A stretch of 64,000 bases of DNA from Chiridota heheva (taxonomy: Eukaryota; Echinodermata; Holothuroidea; Apodida; Chiridotidae). The position numbers and the translations under genes were made by a program. The notes beneath the pieces are model-generated. The model was not told where the DNA came from. It saw only the letters and a program-made list of their open reading frames with translations, and did no database searches. The DNA lies in NCBI GenBank assembly GCA_020152595.1, contig JAIGNY010000573.1, positions 618,001 through 682,000 on the forward strand. The letters run 5' to 3'. Shown in pieces: positions 61,401-64,000 of the stretch. How positions within the stretch are numbered: the stretch's first letter is position 1; every line of letters begins with the position of its first letter.

Positions 61401-61456
61401 CTTCGAGACTCCCTCCATGAAGACGGTCAAGGTTGTTAAACTTTTTATTAAATTTG
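13325..61456 (-). CDS. KSR: KSR, kinase suppressor of Ras (partial, 17 exons; 5' part outside window)
   Basis: Scaffold pseudokinase of the Ras-RAF-MEK-ERK pathway. KSR binds MEK and RAF through its kinase-like domain and membranes through its C1 domain (family knowledge). The sequence shows 17 minus-strand exons with GT/AG borders and matching phases, giving about 625-638 residues. Order: linker, C1 zinc finger (HRF then CNYC, CKEC, HSKC), two 39-nt exons, Ser/Thr-rich linker with [19 protein letters not shown] and FVFP, then [34 protein letters not shown] and the KSR C-terminal tail. KSR-type EWDIPF, HKD and the Ser/Thr block exclude RAF. The N-terminal CA1 coiled-coil/SAM region is not seen, so the gene continues past 64000. 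The locus spans more than 48 kb and its introns are full of repeats. KSR1 versus KSR2 cannot be decided; a single invertebrate KSR is likely. Confidence 0.95.
13660..13850 (+). repeat. tRNA-derived SINE (head with A and B boxes)
   Basis: TGGTGTAGCGG (13671-13681) is an A box and GGTTCAAGCC (13715-13724) a B box, at normal tRNA spacing. The T-arm and anticodon arm do not fold well, so it is not a working tRNA. It lies in a KSR intron and is followed by a GC-richer unrelated body to about 13850; the 3' end is unclear. Confidence 0.6.
14222..14727. repeat. Minisatellite, 24-bp unit, about 20 copies
   Basis: Unit with core GGCATCCCACCCCATGTCCC followed by ACAT. A short outlying piece recurs at 14901-14948 after unrelated sequence. 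Open in several frames on both strands, giving proline/histidine-rich or tryptophan-rich nonsense frames. Confidence 0.95.
15105..15165 (+). repeat. Dispersed repeat end (CATTACATAGGTTC type)
   Basis: GGCCGGACAGAC is followed by CGCCATTACATAGGTTCC, TATTATGCTTCGCATGC and CAAAAA. The same ending occurs at 53270-53345, and a related one (CGCATAGGTTCCTGATGC) closes the repeats near 22190, 29060 and 54720. Probably a retroposon 3' end; family not identified. Confidence 0.5.
15514..15643 (-). CDS. KSR: KSR window exon 16: kinase C-lobe
   Basis: 130 nt between acceptor TTGTTTTTAG and donor GTGAGA. It encodes [20 protein letters not shown] then [20 protein letters not shown] and DVK. WYEL..REWPF..PAE.IIW is highly diagnostic for KSR. 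Phase two in, zero out. Confidence 0.96.
16164..16550. repeat. Minisatellite, 14-bp unit, about 27 copies, two variant blocks
   Basis: Unit CATGGCACATTGTG in the left block, then CAGGGCACATTGTG from about 16320, with a short mixed zone at about 16370-16395. It lies in a KSR intron 85 bases downstream (sense strand) of the exon 15 donor. No frame contains a stop, so all six frames look open. Confidence 0.95.
16635..16772 (-). CDS. KSR: KSR window exon 15: activation segment end, LAPE
   Basis: 138 nt between acceptor TTTGTTCAG and donor GTAAGT. It encodes [19 protein letters not shown] then [20 protein letters not shown] and [16 protein letters not shown] matches the KSR segment (WLCYLAPE) that contacts MEK in family members. 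A 14-bp tandem array begins about 85 bases beyond its donor. Confidence 0.95.
16958..17533. repeat. GC-rich tandem repeat (~240 bp) built on a 100-bp TTAA element
   Basis: Each unit starts with TTAA, then CCCTTACTCTACCA, about 70 bp of GC-rich sequence (GGCGGGGCCAAAGACGG, GGCGATAATATCGCCGCG) and the inverse TGGTAGAGTAAGGG with TTAA again. Elements are at 16962-17062, 17200-17299 and 17444-about 17533 (right end lost). Spacers of about 140 bp (AGGGTCCTCTGTCTTCCAGG) repeat too. CCC/GGG ends with TTAA fit a piggyBac-type MITE. Confidence 0.8.
17619..17752 (-). CDS. KSR: KSR window exon 14: catalytic loop and DFA motif
   Basis: 134 nt between acceptor TTTCTTGCAG and donor GTAAAG. It encodes [19 protein letters not shown] then [23 protein letters not shown] replaces HRD, as in all typical KSR. 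The magnesium-binding motif reads DFA, not the DFG of vertebrate KSR; the codon is GCT at about 17652. Both catalytic Asp residues are kept. The TTAA-element array at 16958-17533 sits just downstream in the following intron. Confidence 0.95.
18457..18553 (-). CDS. KSR: KSR window exon 13: hinge and helix D-E
   Basis: 97 nt between acceptor ATATTTGTAG and donor GTAAGC. It encodes [20 protein letters not shown] then [16 protein letters not shown](R/S)TLY is a KSR hinge signature. Aligned on NKT and GMGYLH the spacing equals vertebrate KSR, so no residues are missing at the next junction. Phase two in, zero out. Confidence 0.95.
19260..19870. repeat. Dispersed repeat family R1, copies
   Basis: Phrases such as CACCAAAACCAATAGGGCAC and TGTGTACCACATATGACCTG occur in two degenerate units. 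The same phrases appear at 21500-22215, 27880-28330 and 53840-54735. Confidence 0.6.
20050..21370. repeat. Degenerate ~190-bp tandem repeat, interrupted by a MITE
   Basis: Units contain GAGCTTCTGGGGCTTCGCCC, then CAGGGCTTCACCCCTGATTG, GATTTTAACTTAAAAAAAA and AAAATGCATGTCCTTATATT. Copies begin near 20060, 20190, 20940, 21140 and 21310. The second copy is split by the element at 20297-20867. Confidence 0.7.
20297..20867. mobile_element. Palindromic MITE, AGGAATATT family, copy 1 (571 bp)
   Basis: Left end AGGAATATTTACATGGTTTT, right end the complement of AGGAATATTCCCATATTTTT, with TTAA on the right side. Inner arms are also inverted, e.g. ATATCATATTCCATTAAGAA. Same family and nearly the same length as 30311-30878. 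It interrupts a tandem repeat unit. Confidence 0.75.
21500..22215. repeat. Dispersed repeat family R1, tandem copies
   Basis: Two to three degenerate units of about 300 bp: TGACATCACCACCAAAACC, GTACCACATATGACATAA, CTCTTTTCAGCAA, CCCGCCCACTA and GCGGTTGTTAAAATATG. It ends with CACACACACACA and ATGACCGCATAGGTTTC. The orderly end resembles a retroposon 3' terminus. Confidence 0.65.
22383..22471 (-). CDS. KSR: KSR window exon 12: helix C to hinge
   Basis: 89 nt between acceptor TTTCCTTAAAG and donor GTAAGT. It encodes [20 protein letters not shown] then [16 protein letters not shown] carries the conserved basic segment used in RAF-KSR side-to-side dimers in family members, and LAIIT leads to the gatekeeper and hinge. 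It lies only about 360 bases from the DIRS fossil at 22833. Confidence 0.95.
22740..22832. repeat. Left piece of an R1 repeat split by the DIRS element
   Basis: Contains GAAACAAAACAGACAAGTGG and TTGTTAAAA, which in other R1 copies run on into TATGAGCATTTTAAGATTTT. That continuation resumes at 27855 on the far side of the DIRS element. Confidence 0.7.
22833..23140. repeat. Left terminal region of the DIRS copy, with hairpin
   Basis: TTTACCCCGCTAAGTGTAGC at the edge is inverted at about 23055-23091 (CCCCGCTATGCTTAGTGGGG). Next comes TTACTTCAAGTTATATCTTA and CCTTCCATGCTATAAACATG, the inverse of the right end of the element. The same plan occurs in the second copy at 63430. Confidence 0.8.
26714..26845. 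repeat. 18-bp tandem repeat inside the DIRS gag-like part
   Basis: About seven copies of AAAGGCTTTGCCTTTGCC with small variation. On the coding (minus) strand this gives a Lys/Gly/Ala/Phe-rich stretch. Such a basic repeat in gag is unusual but may be a family feature. Confidence 0.8.
27700..27854. repeat. Right inverted terminal repeat of the DIRS copy
   Basis: AGTGAGGGATGTTAGAGGTA, GGTTGGTAACTTATGTTTTT and GCATATTTATAGCATGGAAG are the reverse complement of the left terminal region (22840-23000). It ends with CTTAAAGTAAA at 27854. Confidence 0.85.
27855..28330. repeat. Right piece of the split R1 repeat plus a further unit
   Basis: Starts GGCATTTTAAGATTTTAACT, the continuation of 22832, then CAAAAACAATAGGGCACACC, CATGGGCAATCTGTGTACCA and a second unit ending GAGATATCGTGTTTACGAGC and CACAAACACACACCC. 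Confidence 0.7.
28553..29065. repeat. Short AGGAC-rich tandem repeats and R1-type end
   Basis: 28553-28677: three copies of a roughly 50-bp unit (GACATGTTGTAGTGGTCAAT). 28880-28990: short repeats of TCCTCGAAGGTACAAAAGG. 29020-29065: CACACACACATACACCATCA then GACTGCATAGGTTCCTGATG, as in other R1 ends. Confidence 0.65.
29697..30203. repeat. GAT/CTTATGAT compound microsatellite
   Basis: Runs of GAT separated by GCTTAT, with some TTATAATGATGCTTAT. It gives Asp/Ala/Tyr or Met-only frames that are not genes. Confidence 0.95.
30311..30878. mobile_element. Palindromic MITE, AGGAATATT family, copy 2 (568 bp)
   Basis: Left end AGGAATATTCCCATGGATTT, right end the complement of AGGAATATTCCCATGGCTTT; TTAA follows on the right and CTAA precedes on the left. 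Arms continue inward (TTCATTTATGATAGA; TATCTTATTCCATTTA). No transposase. It abuts the 3' end of the LINE at 30898. Confidence 0.85.
30898..32215 (-). mobile_element. CR1/L2-like LINE fragment, 5' truncated
   Basis: Reverse transcriptase pieces on the minus strand: [68 protein letters not shown], then [16 protein letters not shown] and LYSLDWLPI near the C-terminus, ending LKVL stop at 30898. Frames shift near 32060, and there are several in-frame stops (near 31960, 31840, 31690 and 31535). It is dead, begins within the RT domain and lies in a KSR intron in the same orientation. Confidence 0.85.
32309..32393 (-). CDS. KSR: KSR window exon 11: VAIK lysine strand and helix C start
   Basis: 85 nt between acceptor TTCATTTTAG and donor GTAAGT. 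It encodes [20 protein letters not shown] then QLNAFKSE. The VAIK lysine is present, whereas vertebrate KSR1/KSR2 have VAIR here. FKSE contains the helix C Glu expected to pair with that Lys. Ends on a codon boundary. Confidence 0.95.
33170..33516. mobile_element. Small inverted-repeat element, ~345 bp
   Basis: TTTGTCCCTCTTTTTGCATA on the left is the imperfect inverse of TGTGGAAAGAGGGACGATTT on the right. Inner arms also pair: CATACTGACGAATATTCTG with GACATTCGTCAGTATG, and TTTGAAGCTTCATGAAA with its complement. It lies only about 80 bases from KSR exon 10. Confidence 0.65.
33594..33682 (-). CDS. KSR: KSR window exon 10: kinase N-lobe, glycine-rich loop
   Basis: 89 nt between acceptor TATTCCATCAG and donor GTAAGG. 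It encodes [20 protein letters not shown] then [16 protein letters not shown] is the KSR signature before the kinase domain, and GKGRFG is an intact glycine-rich loop. Phase 0 in, two out. Confidence 0.95.
34800..35264. repeat. Minisatellite, 15-bp unit, about 31 copies
   Basis: Unit AGTAGAAACTGCACC with variants ACTACACC, ACTGTACC and ACTACGTC. Minus-strand translation is a [10 protein letters not shown] repeat open for 186 codons, in KSR sense orientation but with no donor site. Confidence 0.95.
35588..35755. repeat. Three degenerate ~55-bp tandem copies
   Basis: Unit core GATCTGAGAGAAAAATTTTC followed by CCTTAGAATACAGGAATTT. Confidence 0.75.
36904..37503. repeat. Minisatellite, 50-bp unit in alternating dimers
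   Basis: About 12 units. Type A (ACAACAACAATGGAACAATT) alternates with type B (ACATCAGCAATGGAATAATT) in the first half, giving about 100-bp dimers. Both continue TGTGCCTATTTCAGTGTAG. The last units are a third variant and do not alternate. Confidence 0.9.
37504..38816. other. KSR intron stretch, nothing recognised
   Basis: AT-rich. The 76-codon plus-strand frame at 38089-38319 shows no domain. Confidence 0.4.
38817..38831 (-). CDS. Candidate internal alternative first exon of KSR (MSGSS)
   Basis: Minus strand reads AAA ATG TCT GGA TCA TCT directly followed by donor GTGAGT. It ends in phase 0, exactly the phase of the glycine-loop exon at 33682, so splicing would give MSGSS then [11 protein letters not shown], a kinase-domain-only protein. 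No acceptor with a pyrimidine tract precedes it, which argues for a first exon over a cassette. No clear TATA or CpG island is seen. This may be chance. Confidence 0.25.
39889..39990 (-). CDS. KSR: KSR window exon 9: acidic linker before kinase domain
   Basis: 102 nt (34 codons, phase 0 both ends) between acceptor CTCTTGAACAG and donor GTAAGT. It encodes [20 protein letters not shown] then [14 protein letters not shown]. Acidic residues then ISRQHS resemble the KSR stretch ending ISRKASQTS just before the kinase domain. The reading frame stays open upstream of the acceptor, but only this acceptor matches the phase of exon 8. Confidence 0.82.
41527..41593 (-). CDS. KSR: KSR window exon 8: linker
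   Basis: 67 nt between acceptor CCATTTCTCAG and donor GTAAGT. With two carried bases it encodes [20 protein letters not shown] then SFH and ends on a codon boundary. This is poorly conserved linker between the FxFP motif and the kinase-like domain. Phase agrees with exon 9 only if exon 9 starts at the GAACAG acceptor. Confidence 0.75.
42040..42870 (-). mobile_element. Second CR1/L2-type LINE fragment (RT C-terminal part)
   Basis: Minus-strand reading gives [71 protein letters not shown] and [24 protein letters not shown] is the RT catalytic motif. At least seven stops and some frame changes lie along about 270 codons, so it is old. It sits in the intron between KSR exons 7 and 8, same orientation as the gene. 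Exact clade within the jockey/CR1/L2 group is uncertain. Confidence 0.85.
42960..43209 (-). CDS. KSR: KSR window exon 7: Ser/Thr-rich linker with ERK docking motif
   Basis: 250 nt between acceptor TTTCTCTCACAG and donor GTAAGT. It encodes [14 protein letters not shown], then [19 protein letters not shown], which is nearly identical to vertebrate KSR1/KSR2, then [23 protein letters not shown] fits the FxFP (DEF) motif that docks active ERK on KSR, and the many Ser-Pro/Thr-Pro sites would be ERK feedback targets by family analogy. Phase one in, two out. A (TA)n tract and a 45-bp-class tandem array lie within about 30-150 bases upstream. Confidence 0.93.
43238..43260. repeat. (TA)n next to KSR exon 7 acceptor
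   Basis: About 11 TA repeats beginning about 29 bases upstream (sense strand) of the exon 7 acceptor. Confidence 0.9.
43358..44272. repeat. Minisatellite, ~33-46-bp unit, about 22 copies
   Basis: Unit: TTTTTGGTTTTGGTGCTCAG, CCTATGATTGATCAATTGAT, TGATC. Copies differ in number of GATC/GATT steps; the right-hand copies are shorter (TGATAGATCGATC). Contains self-complementary TGATCAATTGATCA segments. Confidence 0.95.
44273..46851. other. KSR intron stretch with little recognisable content
   Basis: No exon is supported. A loose repeat of ATGATACA(T/C)T(G/C)TGCA phrases occurs at 46365-46615. The 84-codon minus-strand frame at 45458-45712 has no known domain or splice context. Confidence 0.4.
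46852..47731. repeat. Minisatellite, ~51-bp unit, about 17 copies
   Basis: Unit: TCATGTTCTATAGTTTATTG, TACAGTACCACAAGCAGTTT, CATTGTCCCTAA. Some units are internally shortened (near 47060 and 47190). Confidence 0.95.
47732..48849. other. KSR intron stretch, nothing recognised
   Basis: AT-rich, no repeat or exon detected before exon 6b. Confidence 0.4.
48850..48888 (-). CDS. KSR: KSR window exon 6b: 39-nt exon of a look-alike pair
   Basis: 39 nt between acceptor TTCTCCCTTTAG and donor GTACCA. Following exon 5 it encodes [13 protein letters not shown]; following exon 6a the first codon becomes E. Joined to exon 7 it gives HRRSVPSDVN, which aligns with RRTESVPSDIN of vertebrate KSR, whose serine is a known 14-3-3 site (Ser392 of mouse KSR1). 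The resemblance to exon 6a (KE start, internal Pro, basic-basic-Ser end) suggests exon duplication. Confidence 0.78.
48889..50367. other. Intron between exons 6a and 6b, nothing recognised
   Basis: About 1.5 kb, AT-rich, no repeats seen. Long enough that steric exclusion of joint splicing of 6a and 6b is not expected from length alone. Confidence 0.4.
50368..50406 (-). CDS. KSR: KSR window exon 6a: 39-nt exon of a look-alike pair
   Basis: Exactly 39 nt between acceptor TTTTATTGCAG and donor GTACTA. In the phase set by exon 5 it encodes [13 protein letters not shown], and its last base starts the codon of the next exon. Exon 6b has the same length, phase and terminal AGATCAG, so the two may be mutually exclusive or both included. 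Either choice, both, or neither keeps frame. It directly precedes the VPSD 14-3-3-type site. A 19-bp tandem array starts about 25 bases upstream of its acceptor. Confidence 0.72.
50431..51216. repeat. Minisatellite, 19-bp unit, about 41 copies, abutting exon 6a
   Basis: Unit GATACATCCATGATAAACA with GATATATCC and GATATGTCC variants. The array edge is about 25 bases from the exon 6a acceptor, so the branch-point region lies at or in the array edge. Minus-strand frames of up to 268 codons ([17 protein letters not shown]-like) are by-products. Confidence 0.95.
52180..52932. repeat. Minisatellite, ~40-bp unit, about 18 copies
   Basis: Unit: CGGTCTGATTTCTTCTCACT, TGTGTACTCGGAGCACCCCA. Variants AATGGTCCAATT and CCCAGTCCAATT are interspersed. 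Confidence 0.95.
53126..53413 (+). mobile_element. Insertion or duplication flanked by ~60-bp direct repeats
   Basis: GCAGTGTGTAGAAATAAAAT followed by GGA occurs at about 53166-53188 and again at 53391-53413, each preceded by an A/AAT-rich run. Between them lies TTTCTGAGGAA-type sequence, GGACGGACAGGCGGACGG and the CATTACATAGGTTCGCATT end shared with 15105-15165. Either a retroposon with target duplication or a 226-bp tandem duplication. Confidence 0.5.
53840..54735. repeat. Dispersed repeat family R1, tandem copies with full 3' end
   Basis: Three units: GTTAAAATATGAGCATTTCA, GCATGACATCAACACCAAAA, CATCTACGGACCATGGGCTA, GTATCGTTCTTGAGATTCTG, CTCCGCCCGCTATGCATATT. Ends with CACACATACATACATACACA then CATCATGACCGCATAGGTTC and a GATGC/GGCATC pair. 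Confidence 0.7.
55082..55129 (-). CDS. KSR: KSR window exon 5: short linker exon
   Basis: 48 nt between acceptor CATAATCCAG and donor GTAAGT. It encodes [16 protein letters not shown]. Lengths and phases (one in, one out) fit both neighbours. No domain is visible. RASRLS is a basic-flanked serine that could be phosphorylated, which is inference only. Confidence 0.75.
56332..56435 (-). CDS. KSR: KSR window exon 4: end of C1 domain
   Basis: 104 nt between acceptor AAAACAG and donor GTTGGT. The donor is weaker than the others. It encodes [18 protein letters not shown] then [20 protein letters not shown] and the later Cys complete the C1 zinc ligands, as in KSR HNKC. Phase two in, one out. The frame stays open a little past the donor, but splicing to exon 5 gives a continuous in-frame join. 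Confidence 0.88.
56752..56920. repeat. 24-bp tandem repeat, about 7 copies
   Basis: Unit ACTTATAATAATAGCACTTA then TTATGTGC. Confidence 0.9.
56999..57158. repeat. 41-bp tandem repeat, 4 copies
   Basis: Unit TTTTATGTAACTCTTTATAT then TCATTTCCCAAATATCAATTC. Confidence 0.95.
57660..57749 (-). CDS. KSR: KSR window exon 3: C1 zinc finger core
   Basis: 90 nt between acceptor CCCCATAG and donor GTAAGT. It encodes [20 protein letters not shown] then [11 protein letters not shown]. The CxxC pairs CNYC and CKEC and the G between them fit the atypical C1 (CA3) domain of KSR, which in family members targets membranes rather than binding diacylglycerol. The spacing matches KSR better than RAF. Confidence 0.92.
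58079..58568. repeat. ~49-bp tandem repeat, 10 copies
   Basis: Unit ATATCACCAGTCTATATTCT, TCTGCTAAATTGTTTTTTGG, GGGTATGAT. Two sub-variants (TTTTTTGG and TTTCTTGG) are interspersed. Confidence 0.95.
58731..59010. repeat. ~36-bp tandem repeat, 8 copies
   Basis: Unit AAAAAGGCCGTACAATTCAA then TTCAAATATTTATTAT. Confidence 0.9.
60104..60167 (-). CDS. KSR: KSR window exon 2: start of C1 domain
   Basis: 64 nt between acceptor CATTTTCAG and donor GTAAGT. It encodes [20 protein letters not shown] followed by H and the first part of R. This supplies the first zinc-ligand histidine (the H of HRF) of the C1 domain completed by the next two exons. Phase one in and two out agrees on both sides. Confidence 0.88.
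60605..60990 (-). repeat. Dispersed repeat fragment with 109-bp duplication
   Basis: Minus strand contains CAATACTCATTTACAGCTTG and AAAGTGTTTTGCTCAATGAC followed by ACACAAATAA, a phrase style common in animal SINE-like repeats. GGATTTTATCTGCTTGCACC and the following segment are duplicated with a 109-bp period (60784 and 60893). Confidence 0.45.
61266..61456 (-). CDS. KSR: KSR window exon 1: linker upstream of C1
   Basis: Acceptor TTTCTGCAG and donor GTAAGG bound 191 nt. Only one phase is free of stops (two bases carried in, one out) and it joins the next exon in frame. It encodes [20 protein letters not shown], then a Ser/Arg/Gln-rich stretch with [17 protein letters not shown], typical of a phosphorylated unstructured linker. 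No domain is recognised here. It is the most 5' exon found; nothing between 61457 and 64000 could be joined to it with confidence. Confidence 0.8.
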
Positions 61457-62720
61457 CTGCAGAAATAACAATAATTTACATTAGATTACAACACATGGTA
61501 AATTGGGAAAATAAACACACAAACTTTTCCTATCTATTCATAATCCTAGGAAAGTTTGGTATTAAAATATTTATGGTTTATTCATTATTTGATTACCTAC
61601 GGATTATTCAGCATTTGATTCCTGTGTATTCACTCCCCTGTTAGGGATAATTTAGCACTCAATTATTCATGAATTAGTCATAACTTATCTACAACTTAAA
61701 GGAACATTCGTGCTCTCAGTACCTCAAATAACGATACAAGACAAATTCTACCAGCCAGCAACTCAAACTTAAGGAATGCATTATATCCTTAAGGATCAAC
61801 AAAATCAATACTGTGTTTTAAAATAAAAAAATAGAGACTCATCATTATTAGTATGATTCCACTTGATCTTCAATCACTCAATTAATCTTTGATCACAATG
61901 TTAGCAAACAGTGTCTGCATGTATCAGCCTCTCATTGAAAACAAAAGGACTTCCTGATCATAAAAGCAGTTCAATTGGATGCTCTGAACAAAGCTTAAAA
62001 TATACACAAGATCAAACTCTTTAGTCAACACTAAAGAACATCAGATTTTTTCTTCAATTGATTCATTGATCAATTGATTATTGATCAATTAATCATTGAT
62101 CAATTGATCATTGATCAATTGATCATTGATCAATTGATCAATGTACAAGATTTTTCTATGTAGGTGAAATTTATGACAGGATAAGGAGGAGTTTCCAAGA
62201 TCTGATTATGTAATTCTATAAGCTCTGTTTTTCAAAATCATCCCTGATCACTTTAAGATCAGCTTGCCCATAAACATAGGGGTATGAGAAAATGACAAGA
62301 TTCAGATGGTCTCCTTGAAATTGCTACCAAGAACTGAAAACACCAGTAAAATAACATCCACCATCTGCCTAATGCCACACTGCAAACTTTCTTTTGCTAA
62401 TTATGAATGGCCATGGCAGTGGCACTGGAAGCAGGAGGGCCAAGGGGCCCATGGCCCCTCACTTCTCAGGAATTCCACTTTTTCAGGCAAACAGAAAACT
62501 AACAAAAATTGAAAGCATTTTAGAGTTTTTTGCTGTACCTACCAACACTTTTAACTTTTAAAAAATTTGCGGTGTTGCTATTTATGGAATGGTATTCAGG
62601 GAAACATTATTTCTATATCAATTGTTTACTGCTTCCTACGAGGTTAGCTATTTTGCAGATGGGCACAAAGACTTATTTGTCTACAAATTGTAATTGATTT
62701 TACAGGGGTTACTGCAATTA
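61457..62720. other. KSR intron stretch, one small repeat
   Basis: 62056-62142 is a TTGATCAATTGATCA repeat. GGCCCCTCACTTCTCAGGAA at 62452 resembles CCCTCACTTTTCAGGAATTC near 60330, a short dispersed piece. No upstream KSR exon was recognised. Confidence 0.45.
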
Positions 62721-63161
62721 CAGGCCTCCCAGTGACTCTTTTTTTAAATAAAGGTTTTTTTAAAGGTTGGGAAAGTTGAAATAAAGGTTTTGAAAGGTTT
62801 TGGATTTAAATAAAAAGGTTTATTAAGGTTAACTCATGGAACAAATTTTCATACAATGAGCATATTCTGGGGCAAAAAGCAGTTGGTGGCGCCAAAAGTC
62901 CATTACTTACGTGAAGTTGGAAATTTTATTTTGGTCCTGATACTTTTTAAATGTGTGTTGAGAACAGATACGCTATTAAATGGGTGTGTATACTTACCAA
63001 TGAAGCTAAAACCTTGGCACTCGAATCATTTACCTTACTTAACTTTGAAAATAAAGGTTTTTAAAGGTTTTAAAGGTTATTTTGAAAGGAATAAAGGTTC
63101 AATTTGTCAATAAAGGTTTTTAAAGGTTTTAAAGGTTTTTAAAGGTTTACCGGGAGGCCTG
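62721..63161. mobile_element. Inverted-repeat MITE, 441 bp, with 6-bp target duplication
   Basis: Starts CAGGCCTCCCAGTGA and ends with the complement of CAGGCCTCCCGGTAA; the first ten bases match perfectly. CAATTA directly precedes (62715-62720) and follows (63162-63167). The inside is full of AAAGGTTTT repeats. CAG...CTG ends fit the hAT superfamily, though hAT usually makes 8-bp duplications. Confidence 0.75.
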
Positions 63162-63280
63162 CAATTATTATTACTAATTTCCCAACATTTATGCATTCAT
63201 TGTACTGAACTTACTGCTCAACTCAATGCCAAATTCAATCACTATCAGCTGAGTTTTAAAGGAACAAAAATAAATTTTTG

Positions 63281-63345
63281 TAGTATCCAATCTGTCACAA
63301 GAACACCCAAGTTGCAGTATCCAATCTGTCACAAGAATACCCAAA
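63281..63345. repeat. Short direct duplication (~31 bp)
   Basis: GTATCCAATCTGTCACAAGA followed by A(C/T)ACCCAA occurs twice in tandem. Confidence 0.85.
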
Positions 63346-63429
63346 ATATAATTAGTCTTAATCACCTCTTAGACATCAACAAATTGAAATAACATATTGT
63401 TATACCAACCGCAAATACTGTTATTCAAA

Positions 63430-64000
63430 TTTACCCCGCTTTGAGATGTGGAGATATTTACGAGAGTTATATTTACCTTCTATGCTATAAATATGCAATC
63501 TGGTCCTATGACCTGATTAATGAACATTCCATAGAGGGCTGAATGAGACGGGAGTCGGGCGGGATGCATGGAAGGTAAGTTTAACTCTCGTAAATATCCC
63601 CGCTACTCAAAGCGAGGTAAATTTACTTTAAGTTATATCTTACCTTCCATGCTATAAACATGCAATCAGATTGCAACCGAGGATCGCAAGGTAGTAAATT
63701 CAGGTCAAGAGCCCACCAAGGCTGGCCCTACTACCCAAACCAGTTTTCATACTTACAGGAATATCTCTATCCTCTTAAGAATGTAAAACCTCTTAATAGT
63801 AATTACTCAATTATAGTACGTTACTCTTAGAACATGTAAACAAAAAGTGTTAGCATACAGAAAACGAACTGTAAACAATATCCAATACATCGCAATGGGA
63901 ACTCATGAGCTTGTCGGCAGATCAAGGTGGTTGTAACACAAAGAAAAACAAACCGTTAGTTAATAGAAATAAATTAAAACATGCCCTGAACAACGACTAA
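63430..64000. mobile_element. Left end of a second DIRS-like copy (fossil, runs off window)
   Basis: TTACCCCGCTTTGAGATGTG, TATGCTATAAATATGCAATC and CTTACCTTCCATGCTATAAA match the left terminal region of the copy at 22833 in the same orientation. A 193-bp hairpin (63430-63622) with arms of about 45 bp forms the edge. Only non-coding terminal sequence is in the window, so its state cannot be judged. Confidence 0.8.

Overview
The window is AT-rich animal genomic DNA with long introns, many minisatellites, miniature inverted-repeat elements, CR1/L2-like LINE fragments and DIRS-type retrotransposons. One protein-coding gene can be read with confidence: the 3' two thirds of KSR (kinase suppressor of Ras, the RAF/MEK scaffold pseudokinase), on the minus strand. 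Seventeen exons lie between 61456 and 13325, and splice phases agree at every junction. The glycine-loop exon and the VAIK-lysine exon resemble non-vertebrate KSR, since vertebrate KSR has Arg in place of that Lys. With the repeat content (DIRS, TTAA-flanked palindromic elements, CR1-like LINEs) this suggests a marine invertebrate, perhaps an echinoderm or hemichordate. The species cannot be fixed from sequence alone.

Layout. Positions 1-10.9 kb are intergenic or the far 3' flank: a TTAA-type palindromic element (1989-2593), a GC/CpG-rich patch (about 4140-4440) and three tandem arrays. About 10.95-13.3 kb is the probable 3' UTR or downstream region. KSR kinase-domain exons run from 13.3 to 33.7 kb, read right to left. 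The introns hold a tRNA-derived SINE, a TTAA-element tandem array (16958-17533), a dispersed repeat cluster (19.3-22.2 kb), a DIRS fossil (22833-27854) inserted in one member of that dispersed family, and a LINE next to a palindromic element (30.3-32.2 kb). The Ser/Thr-rich linker with its ERK docking motif and 14-3-3-type site is encoded at 39.9-50.4 kb, where two 39-nt exons look like a duplicated pair. The C1 (CA3) zinc finger is at 56.3-60.2 kb and a linker exon at 61.3 kb. The N-terminal CA1 region must lie beyond the right edge or was not recognised. A 441-bp inverted-repeat element with a 6-bp target duplication (62721-63161) and the left end of a second DIRS copy (63430 to the edge) close the window.

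The encoded protein has the KSR order C1 domain, Ser/Thr-rich linker with the [19 protein letters not shown] block and an FxFP motif, then the kinase-like domain. It keeps the VAIK lysine but has HKD in the catalytic loop and DFA instead of DFG. The most notable observations are the duplicated 39-nt exon pair just before the conserved VPSD 14-3-3 segment, the DFA substitution, the dense minisatellites close to splice sites, and a shared hairpin at the left end of both DIRS copies. I found no wholly new system.
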